From the NCBI GenBank assembly GCA_934216375.1, contig CAKQBP010000071.1:1-6840 (forward strand): DNA of 6,840 nt. The letters are read 5' to 3'. The position numbers and the translations under genes were made by a program. The notes under the pieces are model-generated. The model saw only the letters and a program-made list of their open reading frames with translations. It had not been told where the DNA came from and searched no databases. This stretch comes from an uncultured Veillonella sp. Lineage in GTDB: Bacteria; Bacillota; Negativicutes; Veillonellales; Veillonellaceae. Within the stretch, counting starts at the first letter, position 1, and the number at the start of each line of letters is the position of its first letter. Positions 1 to 5,674 of the stretch are shown one piece after another.

Positions 1-624
1 TATGTAAGCCGTGGAGGACTTAATTTAGAAAAGGCTATTCAAACTTACCCTATCGATTTACATGGGGCTGTGATGATTGATATAGGAGCTAGTACAGGTG
101 GTTTTACAGATTGCGCATTACAAAACGGTGCGTCTAAGGTCTTTGCCATCGATGTAGGATATAATCAATTAGCTTGGAAATTACGCCAAGATTCACGTGT
201 AATTAATATGGAGAAACAAAATATCCGTACTGTTACTGCTGAACAAATAGGTGAACTTGTTGATTTTATTTCTATTGATGTAGCATTTATTTCTTTAGAC
301 AAAGTTTTACCAGTAGCTACTAATTTATTAAAAGATACGGGCTCACTTGTGGCCTTAATAAAACCACAATTTGAGGCTGGTAAAGAAAATGTTGGTAAGG
401 GCGGTATAGTGCGAGATAGTGAAATCCATAAAGAAGTATTACATCGTATTCTACACGTTGCGTATGATTGTGGATTGTATACACATGGCTTAACTTTCTC
501 ACCAATTAAAGGTATGGAAGGTAATATAGAGTTTTTAGGTTATTTTAAAAAGTACGAAGAAGGGGCCTTAACCATTGATGATATTTTGATTGATACAGTG
601 GTTGCAGAAGCCCATTCATTATAG
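1..624 (+). CDS. tlyA: TlyA-family rRNA 2'-O-methyltransferase (5' end outside window)
   Basis: The frame is open from base 1 and begins YVSRGG, the family's linker between an N-terminal S4 RNA-binding domain and an FtsJ-like methyltransferase domain. About 60 residues, including S4, must lie upstream; 207 are present. The Val codon GTG at 70 is internal, not a start. Numbering the fragment from its first residue, the SAM-binding motif is DIGASTGGFTD (27-37), followed by DVGYNQLAWKLR (51-62), the catalytic-type Asp in ISIDVAF (D93), Lys in LIKPQFE (K121) and Glu in GNIEF (E177). Characterised relatives 2'-O-methylate a 23S rRNA cytidine, and some also a 16S cytidine, affecting capreomycin-type drug sensitivity. 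The Lys usual in RGGLKL is Asn here (N8). The stop codon overlaps the nadK ribosome binding site, which suggests coupled translation. The family call is secure; the rRNA targets are inferred. Confidence 0.95.
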   Translation, partial: YVSRGGLNLEKAIQTYPIDLHGAVMIDIGASTGGFTDCALQNGASKVFAIDVGYNQLAWKLRQDSRVINMEKQNIRTVTAEQIGELVDFISIDVAFISLDKVLPVATNLLKDTGSLVALIKPQFEAGKENVGKGGIVRDSEIHKEVLHRILHVAYDCGLYTHGLTFSPIKGMEGNIEFLGYFKKYEEGALTIDDILIDTVVAEAHSL

Positions 625-633
625 GAGATTACT

Positions 634-1518
634 ATGCGTATCGGATTCTTCCCCAATATGGGGAAAAGCAATATTATGGCAGTTTTAAAAATGGCTGCAC
701 ATATTTGTAAAGATGAAGGTATCGAAGTATTTTTGCCAGATGATCTCGAATCAGATGCACCTGCACGAGTACTTAAGATTCCTGAAACTCATATTTTAAG
801 TCGCCCAGAAATCTTCAAACAAATAGATATTGCCTTTAGTTTTGGTGGTGATGGTACCATCATCCATCTTGCAAGACAAATTTATCCATATAATGTACCT
901 GTTTGTGGTATTAATCTTGGCGAACTAGGTTTTTTAAATCAAATTGAAATTCATCAAATGCAAAGTCATATTAAACGTATTGCTAATGGTGATTATAATA
1001 TTGAAAAGCGTGGACATTTATATGCTTATATAGAACGTCATGAGGGTAAAGAGGAAGAACTAGTTCCTATCATTAACGAAATTGTTATCACTCGTGCTGA
1101 GCCTGCTAAAATGGCTCGAATTAATATGTCCATAAATAATCAACACACGCAAATGTATCCATCGGATGGTTTAATTATTTCCTCTGCTACAGGTTCTACC
1201 GGCTATAATCTATCGGCTGGTGGTCCAATCATGAAACCAGATAATCGATCTATCATTGTCACCCCAGTAGCACCACATTTAATTCAAGGTGTAAGCCTTG
1301 TTTTAGAGGAACATGATACGATTCAAATTACAATGCCGGAAAGAGAACCACAATTACATATTTGTATTGATGGTACATTTGACTATACTTTTACAAATAA
1401 AGAAACCTTACATATAAGCTCTAACCCTGTATATTGTTTATTTGTACGATTCAAGGATCAATGTTTCTTTGGTACACTATTTAAAAAGTTAGCATCTCGT
1501 CGAGATGAATTGTTATAA
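634..1518 (+). CDS. nadK: NAD kinase (ATP-NAD kinase)
   Basis: This cytosolic enzyme phosphorylates NAD to NADP. At 294 residues it has normal family length. The N-terminus MRIGFFPN matches the first beta strand of the fold. GGDGT (71-75) is the nucleotide-binding signature with catalytic Asp73. It is followed by INLGELGFL (93-101), the NE pair (148-149), SDGLIISSATGSTGY (177-191) and the late VTPVAPH strand (209-215). Gly190 sits where many relatives have Ala (GSTAY). The start ATG at 634 is supported by AGGAG at 623-627, which overlaps the tlyA stop codon and lies 6 bases before the start. Only 9 bases separate the two genes, so they are very likely co-transcribed. tlyA next to nadK is a common Bacillota arrangement. 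I see no truncation or missing key residue. Confidence 0.97.
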   Translation: MRIGFFPNMGKSNIMAVLKMAAHICKDEGIEVFLPDDLESDAPARVLKIPETHILSRPEIFKQIDIAFSFGGDGTIIHLARQIYPYNVPVCGINLGELGFLNQIEIHQMQSHIKRIANGDYNIEKRGHLYAYIERHEGKEEELVPIINEIVITRAEPAKMARINMSINNQHTQMYPSDGLIISSATGSTGYNLSAGGPIMKPDNRSIIVTPVAPHLIQGVSLVLEEHDTIQITMPEREPQLHICIDGTFDYTFTNKETLHISSNPVYCLFVRFKDQCFFGTLFKKLASRRDELL

Positions 1519-1542
1519 CCAAATCTCAAGTGGGGTGGTTTT

Positions 1543-2118
1543 GTGATTAACATTAACAATGCTGTTCAATTCCAACATTTAATCTGGGATAGATGTATGG
1601 AAAATGCCAAAGTGGTAGTAGATGCTACATGTGGTAATGGCCATGATCTTTTATACCTTTCTAAACGGGCACAAAAAGCATGCCATCTATATGGAATTGA
1701 TATTCAAATGAAAGCTATTAAAACTAGCAAGGAGCTTTTACAATCAAATGATATTGCGCCAGAAGTGAGTTTAACGTTTATTCATGACTCTCATGATTTA
1801 GCGGTAGCTCATCAATTAAAGGATGAAGTTATTGATTTAATGATTTTTAACCTCGGATATTTACCTGGAGGAGATCACCAAGTTGTAACAAAACCGCATC
1901 AAACCATTGATGCCATAAATGAAGGTTTACACAAACTTTCCAAGTCTGGAGTTATTACAATAGTTGCTTACCCTGGAACAACAGAGGGATTTGAAGAAAT
2001 GCAGTCTCTTAAATCGTATTTATCAGTTTTAGACCAGAAAATATATAATGTATGCCATTGGCATCCGATGAACCAAATACATAATCCACCTGAGTTATTT
2101 ATATTGCAAAAACGATAA
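1543..2118 (+). CDS. mnmM: YtqB/MnmM-family SAM methyltransferase (tRNA wobble uridine)
   Basis: The 191-residue protein matches the YtqB family, once annotated as putative rRNA methylase. The Bacillus member MnmM methylates 5-aminomethyl-2-thiouridine to mnm5s2U at the tRNA wobble position. Visible motifs are the SAM-binding DATCGNGHD (27-35), the second-strand acidic residue in GIDIQ (51-55), HDSHD (81-85), the family-specific FNLGYLPGGDH (102-112), and NPPELFIL near the C-terminus (181-188). Where I recall relatives carrying YHGHPEG, this protein has YPGTTEG (143-149), so two histidines are replaced. The start is GTG at 1543, with a G-rich ribosome binding site at 1532-1538 and no nearby in-frame ATG. 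It lies 24 bases after nadK, so it probably belongs to that operon, and a terminator candidate follows 49 bases downstream. The family is confident; the exact substrate is inferred. Confidence 0.9.
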   Translation: MININNAVQFQHLIWDRCMENAKVVVDATCGNGHDLLYLSKRAQKACHLYGIDIQMKAIKTSKELLQSNDIAPEVSLTFIHDSHDLAVAHQLKDEVIDLMIFNLGYLPGGDHQVVTKPHQTIDAINEGLHKLSKSGVITIVAYPGTTEGFEEMQSLKSYLSVLDQKIYNVCHWHPMNQIHNPPELFILQKR

Positions 2119-2131
2119 AACGAAATATATC

Positions 2132-2150
2132 TTTATTCATTATGAATAAA
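2132..2150. repeat. 9-bp perfect inverted repeat with TGAAT half-sites
   Basis: TTTATTCAT, one T, then ATGAATAAA form a perfect inverted repeat starting 13 bases after the mnmM stop codon. The right arm with the next base, ATGAATAAAA, equals the left half of the Bacillus-type arginine operator (ATGAATAAAAATTCA), but the right half of that operator is not present. It could be a weak AT-rich hairpin at the mRNA 3' end or a protein-binding site. No function can be assigned from sequence alone. Confidence 0.5.
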
Positions 2151-2167
2151 ACTCATACTCAGTTAGT

Positions 2168-2191
2168 AAAACCCCCTTTATAGGGGATTTT
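2168..2191 (+). terminator. Probable intrinsic terminator after mnmM
   Basis: CCCCT (2173-2177) pairs with AGGGG (2182-2186) around the loop TTAT. AAAA (2168-2171) can pair with TTTT (2188-2191) across one C/A mismatch. The T run is only four bases, though more T-rich sequence follows after 2206, so efficiency may be modest. The flanking A and T runs would let it work in both directions. Its position 49 bases after the mnmM stop fits the end of the tlyA-nadK-mnmM unit. Confidence 0.65.
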
Positions 2192-2290
2192 AATTATACA
2201 TGTATATTTTTCTATTTTTAAATTATTAATTCCCTATAAATAGATGAACCTTATGAGCTATGAATTTGTACGTTATCAATATATAGAATA

Positions 2291-2318
2291 TTAACAATAT
2301 TTTAAATATTAATATAAT
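2291..2318 (+). promoter_or_regulatory. Distal sigma-A promoter candidate for argR-recN
   Basis: TTAACA (2291-2296), a 16-base spacer and TATAAT (2313-2318) give five of six matches at -35 and a full match at -10. Transcription would start near 2325, leaving a leader of about 114 bases before argR. Chance matches are expected in such AT-rich DNA. The spacer region carries the inverted repeat AATATT-TTA-AATATT (2296-2310), which could be an operator. Confidence 0.5.
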
Positions 2319-2345
2319 ATGCATAAGACGTATAATATATGCGAT

Positions 2346-2380
2346 TTATACCATATATTAATTATGAATATATGGTATAA
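2346..2380. repeat. 14-bp perfect inverted repeat overlapping the argR proximal promoter
   Basis: TTATACCATATATT (2346-2359) and AATATATGGTATAA (2367-2380) are exact reverse complements separated by the 7 bases AATTATG. The right arm supplies most of the extended -10 element TGGTATAAT. A repressor bound here would block that promoter, so this is a candidate operator. It does not match the classical arginine operator well, and no T-run follows, so a terminator is unlikely. Confidence 0.7.
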
Positions 2381-2381
2381 T
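2373..2381 (+). promoter_or_regulatory. Extended -10 promoter candidate for argR-recN
   Basis: TGGTATAAT is a full extended -10 element (TGn before TATAAT at 2376-2381). No good -35 box lies 16-18 bases upstream, but extended -10 promoters can work without one. The predicted start near 2388 gives a leader of about 50 bases to the argR ATG. It lies within the right arm of a 14-bp inverted repeat, which suggests control at this site. Confidence 0.55.
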
Positions 2382-2438
2382 ATTATCAGAAAGATACTAT
2401 TCTCTTTTATGTGCAAGGTTTAAAAAAGGGAGTTCAAA

Positions 2439-2894
2439 ATGAAACGCTATCGCTATAACAAAATTAAAGAGATCGTGCAGTCCAAGGCGATTGAAACACA
2501 AGAGGAATTAGCTGCGGCTTTACTAGAAGAAGGTATTGAAGTTACACAAGCTACAGTTTCTCGTGATATTAAGGAATTAATGTTAATCAAAATTCCTACA
2601 GGCGATGGACATTATCGTTATGCATTATCTCCAGAGGAAAATGTAGTTTTATCTCGTAGCCGTATTAACCGACTATTCCAAGATTCTTTGATTAAGGTTG
2701 ATCACAGTTTAAACCAAGTTGTATTACATACAATCCCTGGTTCTGCTCAATCTGTAGCATTTTCTATCGACCATGCCAAATGGACTGAAATTATTGGTAC
2801 ATTAGCAGGGGACGATACTATTTTGTTAATTGCAAAATCCGAAGCTGAAGTTCCAGCAATTTTAGCGAAAATTCAAGATTTAATGAAGGACTAA
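2439..2894 (+). CDS. argR: Arginine repressor ArgR/AhrC
   Basis: This is a hexameric, arginine-sensing transcription factor that represses arginine biosynthesis and in some species activates catabolism. Its 151 residues match the family. The N-terminal winged helix-turn-helix (about 1-70) has QEELAAAL and the recognition helix TQATVSRDIKEL (36-47). The C-terminal oligomerisation and arginine-binding domain has GSAQSVA (101-107) and the hallmark GTLAGDDTIL (120-129), whose paired Asp residues contact arginine. The start ATG follows GGGAG (2428-2432) by 6 bases. No arginine genes are in the window, so its targets lie elsewhere; argR beside recN is a conserved Bacillota pairing. The AT-rich upstream region with inverted repeats leaves autoregulation possible, but I do not see a clean arginine operator there. 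Confidence 0.97.
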   Translation: MKRYRYNKIKEIVQSKAIETQEELAAALLEEGIEVTQATVSRDIKELMLIKIPTGDGHYRYALSPEENVVLSRSRINRLFQDSLIKVDHSLNQVVLHTIPGSAQSVAFSIDHAKWTEIIGTLAGDDTILLIAKSEAEVPAILAKIQDLMKD

Positions 2895-2898
2895 TAAT

Positions 2899-4563
2899 AT
2901 GTTAACGCAAATGAGCATTCGCAACTTTGCGTTGATTGAGCAAATGAATATTTCATTTAATGATGGCATAACTATCTTTACCGGCGAAACTGGGGCAGGG
3001 AAATCCATTCTTATGGATGCCTTTAGTATCCTATTAGGAGAACGCGCAAGTAGCGAGTTTATTCGTCACGGTAAAGATAGTTTTGTTATTGATGGAATAT
3101 TTGATATTGCTAATCACCAAAGTATTCAAGACCTATTAGAGTCTAAAAATATCATGATAGAAGAAGGCCAGTTAATTCTATCTAGATCTTTTAATCGTAA
3201 TGGCAAATCTAGTATATTGGCTAATGATCAACCAATACCTTTAAAAGCTTTAAAGGAGATTGGTCAATACTTAGCAGATATTCACGGACAATATAGCAAC
3301 CAACGTTTACTAGACGCTGATACACATCATGAATATTTAGATACTTTTAATAAAGAAGGAAAAGAAGCCTATAAAGCTTATACTGATGCGTATAAAATTT
3401 ATAAGCAAGCAAAACAAGATGTAGATCATTTACAAGAAAATATGTCTGAACGAGCACGAGAGCTTGATATGCTTAAATATCAAATCGACGAAATCGAAGA
3501 TGCTGGTTTAAGCATTGGTGAAGATACTTCTATTGCTGAGGAACTTAAGCGTCTAGATAGTTTTGAACATATTGATAAGGTATTAGGTTCTTGTTATGAT
3601 GCCTTTTATAATGGTCGCCAACCATTACTTGATACGATTAACTCGATTAAGGTAGAGGTTAACGATCTAGTAAAATATGACAGTGAGTTAAAAGAAGTAT
3701 CTGAAATGGTTGACTCTGCTTATTTCCAACTAGAAGAAGCCGCGCAATCTTTAGATCGTTATAGAGACACGATCAGTTACGATGAAGAACGTTATAAGTA
3801 TTGCCAAGATCGAGATACAACCATTTATGGGTTAAAGAAAAAATATGGTGAAACTGTAGAAGAGATTTTAGCATACGAAGAAAAGGCGCAAGCTCGTTTA
3901 GAAGAATTAGAAGGGCTCGTATTTGCTCAAGACGAATTAGAAGCTCGTCTTGAAGAAGCAAAAAAGGCAGCAGAAGAAGCGTTAACTGTTTTACATGAGG
4001 TACGTCTCAAAAATGCAAAAATTATTGCTACGGCCTTACATCAAGAACTAGTGGATTTAGGTATGCCAAAAGGGGATATTCAATTTCATATTGAAGAGGG
4101 GATTGAGTTATCTTCATTAGGTGCAAAATCCATTGAAATGCTATTCTCCGCAAATAAAGGGGAGCAATTATTACCACTTCATAAAGTAGCTTCCGGTGGT
4201 GAGTTAGCCCGTATTGCATTAGCGTTTAAATCTGTATTCCGTAGTGATACCTTTAAAACGATGGTCTTCGACGAAATTGATGTAGGTATCAGTGGTGATA
4301 TAGCACTTAAGGTGGCAGAGAAAATACTTAACTTATCTAGAACCAATCAAGTATTTTGTATTACCCATTTGCCTCAAACTGCAAGTATTGCGAAACAACA
4401 CTATCATCTATCTAAAATCGAGCAAGATGATCGTACAATCTCTACATTAGTAGTCTTAAATGAGGAAGAACGAGTAACTCAAATCGCGTCTATGATGTCT
4501 GGTAAGGAAATGTCTGCTACAGCACTTGCGGCGGCGAAAGAACTTATTGACCATTTTAATTGA
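2899..4563 (+). CDS. recN: DNA repair protein RecN
   Basis: RecN is an SMC-like ATPase that gathers at double-strand breaks and helps recombinational repair. The 554 residues are typical. The N-terminal ATPase half carries the Walker A GETGAGKS (29-36), RSFNRNGKS (96-104) and HGQYSNQRLLD (129-139). The middle is rich in Glu, Lys, Ala and Leu, as expected for a coiled-coil arm (roughly 155-215 and 310-375). The C-terminal half carries the ABC signature SGGELARIALAFK (432-444), Walker B with VFDEID (Asp458, Glu459) and the His motif THLPQTA (489-495). The start lies 4 bases after the argR stop, with AAGGA at 2886-2890 inside argR, so translation is probably coupled. The stop codon falls within the -35 box of the next promoter. 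No SOS (LexA-type) box is evident before argR. Confidence 0.97.
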   Translation: MLTQMSIRNFALIEQMNISFNDGITIFTGETGAGKSILMDAFSILLGERASSEFIRHGKDSFVIDGIFDIANHQSIQDLLESKNIMIEEGQLILSRSFNRNGKSSILANDQPIPLKALKEIGQYLADIHGQYSNQRLLDADTHHEYLDTFNKEGKEAYKAYTDAYKIYKQAKQDVDHLQENMSERARELDMLKYQIDEIEDAGLSIGEDTSIAEELKRLDSFEHIDKVLGSCYDAFYNGRQPLLDTINSIKVEVNDLVKYDSELKEVSEMVDSAYFQLEEAAQSLDRYRDTISYDEERYKYCQDRDTTIYGLKKKYGETVEEILAYEEKAQARLEELEGLVFAQDELEARLEEAKKAAEEALTVLHEVRLKNAKIIATALHQELVDLGMPKGDIQFHIEEGIELSSLGAKSIEMLFSANKGEQLLPLHKVASGGELARIALAFKSVFRSDTFKTMVFDEIDVGISGDIALKVAEKILNLSRTNQVFCITHLPQTASIAKQHYHLSKIEQDDRTISTLVVLNEEERVTQIASMMSGKEMSATALAAAKELIDHFN

Positions 4564-4588
4564 CTAAAATCGCATAATTACTTATACT
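4560..4588 (+). promoter_or_regulatory. Sigma-A promoter of the dapB-asd-dapA unit
   Basis: TTGACT (4560-4565), an exact 17-base spacer, and TATACT (4583-4588) each match the consensus at five of six bases. The -35 box contains the recN stop codon TGA (4561-4563). Transcription would start near 4595, about 15 bases before the first helix of the lysine aptamer, exactly where a riboswitch promoter should be. A small inverted repeat, ATACTA-A-TAGTAT (4584-4596), runs from the -10 box to the start point; its meaning is unknown. Confidence 0.8.
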
Positions 4589-4609
4589 AATAGTATTAAA
4601 TGAATATGT

Positions 4610-4772
4610 TGATAGAGGTGCGAGTATTAAGAGTAATCATGAGGAGTAGGCATGCATTGATCCATGATAAAAGGGATGCTTGCCGAAGTTCGATGATTGC
4701 GACTCATCGTTCTGGTTGTCTATTTAATAGATAGACAACTGTCATCAATCTTGTATTGGTGGAGTGCTATCA
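4610..4772 (+). promoter_or_regulatory. Lysine riboswitch aptamer (L box)
   Basis: The conserved lysine-riboswitch blocks appear in order: GATAGAGGTGCGAG, AAGAGTA, AAAGGGATGC, TTGCCGAAG, TCTGGTTG, ACTGTCA and GGAGTGCTATC. Pairings found by hand support the five-way junction. P1 is 4610-4615 with 4767-4772. The P2 base is GCGAG 4620-4624 with CTTGC 4679-4683, and its upper part ATCATG 4636-4641 with CATGAT 4663-4668. P3 is CGATGA 4691-4696 with TCATCG 4704-4709. P4 is 4715-4723 with 4731-4739, a perfect 9 bp. P5 is 4743-4749 with 4755-4761. The class binds lysine directly and lowers expression of lysine genes. The diaminopimelate genes and terminator that follow fit this role. Confidence 0.96.
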
Positions 4773-4815
4773 TTGAGCTTTTAGTAAGAATATATATAGC
4801 TATATAATCTATAAG

Positions 4816-4843
4816 GCCAGTGGATGCATCCACTGGCTTTTTT
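4816..4843 (+). terminator. Riboswitch-controlled intrinsic terminator before dapB
   Basis: GCCAGTGGA (4816-4824) and TCCACTGGC (4829-4837) form a perfect 9-bp, GC-rich stem with loop TGCA, followed directly by six T residues (4838-4843). This is a textbook intrinsic terminator lying 43 bases after the aptamer. It is the likely expression platform: with lysine bound, transcription stops here before dapB. The ribosome binding site begins at the next base. Confidence 0.93.
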
Positions 4844-4848
4844 GGAGG
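4844..4848 (+). promoter_or_regulatory. dapB ribosome binding site, fixing the start at 4854
   Basis: GGAGG lies 5 bases before the ATG at 4854 and directly after the terminator T run. It settles the dapB start, because the in-frame ATG at 4824 lies inside the terminator stem and has no such site. Confidence 0.9.
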
Positions 4849-4853
4849 TATAT

Positions 4854-5651
4854 ATGATTCGAGTAATGGTAAATGGCGCTGGCGGCAAAATGGGTCGTGA
4901 AGTAGTCAAAGCAGTACATCACGATCCTGAATTAACATTAGTTGGTGGTATTGATCCAACTAAGGCAGGTGAAGATGTAGGCTCTGTAGCAGGAATCGAA
5001 CAATTAGGTATCAAGATGAATGCCTCCATCGATGAGGTATTAGATACAAATAAACCTGATGTGATTGTAGATTTCACTAATCCTGCAGTTATTTATGAAA
5101 ACGCGAAGAAAATGTTATCCGCTGGTATCCATGTAGTCATCGGTACTACAGGATTAACCGCAGAACAACGTGATGAACTTGATACAATTGGTCGTTCCAA
5201 TCAAGCGAATTGCTTAGTGGCGCCAAACTTTTCTCTTGGGGCAGTAATGATGATGAAAGTGTCTGCAGAGCTCGCTCCATATTTTCCTAATGTAGAAATT
5301 ATAGAATTACATCATAATCACAAATACGATGCGCCTTCTGGCACAGCTATTTTAACAGCTAAATTGATTAATGATGCTAAACAAGCTGCTAAGGTAACTG
5401 CTGATGAGGATTTAACTCGTGAAAGCTTACCAGGTGCTCGTGGTGCTAAGGTTGACGATGTAACAATTCATAGTGTACGCCTTCCAGGTTATGTGGCTCA
5501 TCAAGAAGTATTATTTGGTGGTTATGATGAAACATTAACCATACGTCATGATAGCTTAAGCCGTTTATCTTTTATGCCAGGCGTAGTATTAGCTTGTAAA
5601 AAAATCAGTTCTAAAACTGGCTTAACATACGGTTTAGAACATTATTTATAA
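4854..5651 (+). CDS. dapB: 4-hydroxy-tetrahydrodipicolinate reductase DapB
   Basis: DapB uses NAD(P)H to reduce the DapA product to tetrahydrodipicolinate, on the path to meso-diaminopimelate (cell wall) and lysine. From ATG 4854 it has 265 residues, the normal length, and starts MIRVMVNGAGGKMG, placing the dinucleotide-binding loop GAGGKMG at residues 8-14 as usual. Other motifs are VDFTNP (72-77), GTTG (97-100), APNFS (123-127), and the substrate and catalytic segment ELHHNHKYDAPSGTA (151-165) with His153 and Lys157 equivalent to the catalytic pair of the E. coli enzyme. The C-terminus has FGGYDETLTIRHDS (221-234). An upstream in-frame ATG at 4824 would add 10 residues but lies within the terminator hairpin. 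Expression should fall when lysine is high, through the riboswitch. asd follows after 23 bases. Confidence 0.97.
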   Translation: MIRVMVNGAGGKMGREVVKAVHHDPELTLVGGIDPTKAGEDVGSVAGIEQLGIKMNASIDEVLDTNKPDVIVDFTNPAVIYENAKKMLSAGIHVVIGTTGLTAEQRDELDTIGRSNQANCLVAPNFSLGAVMMMKVSAELAPYFPNVEIIELHHNHKYDAPSGTAILTAKLINDAKQAAKVTADEDLTRESLPGARGAKVDDVTIHSVRLPGYVAHQEVLFGGYDETLTIRHDSLSRLSFMPGVVLACKKISSKTGLTYGLEHYL

Positions 5652-5660
5652 TATTTGTGC

Positions 5661-5666
5661 AAGGAG
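5661..5666 (+). promoter_or_regulatory. asd ribosome binding site, fixing the start at 5675
   Basis: AAGGAG lies 8 bases before ATG 5675. The in-frame GTG at 5657 precedes this site and would add six residues not expected for the family, so it is not the start. Confidence 0.88.
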
Positions 5667-5674
5667 ATGTATCA

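Larger units (their letters stand above)
2119..2438. other. AT-rich intergenic region between mnmM and argR
   Basis: These 320 bases hold no credible gene. They are far more AT-rich than the flanking genes. They contain a palindrome just after mnmM, a terminator-like hairpin, a 12-base palindrome (TATACATGTATA, 2195-2206), two promoter candidates, and a 14-bp inverted repeat over the proximal promoter. The natural reading is the end of the upstream operon followed by the argR-recN control region. The short frame 2244-2294 has no ribosome binding site. Confidence 0.75.

Noticed and set aside
320..505. Reverse-strand open frame of 61 codons
   Set aside because: It lies antisense to tlyA motifs and has no supporting signal.
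2142..2160. Full arginine operator
   Set aside because: ATGAATAAAA matches the left half, but the right half (CTCAT in place of ATTCA) does not.
2195..2215. TATACATGTATA followed by T residues as a second terminator
   Set aside because: The stem is almost all A-T pairs and too weak; the hairpin at 2168-2191 is a better candidate.
2244..2294. Short + strand frame encoding MNLMSYEFVRYQYIEY
   Set aside because: Sixteen codons in AT-rich DNA with no ribosome binding site and no recognisable product.
3773..4219. Two reverse-strand open frames of about 62 codons
   Set aside because: They lie antisense within recN, whose motifs span the region; they look like chance open frames.
4793..4808. TATATAGCTATATA palindrome and TATAAT as a second dapB promoter
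   Set aside because: No -35 box lies at a suitable distance, and a start here would bypass the riboswitch. It is more likely linker sequence between aptamer and terminator.
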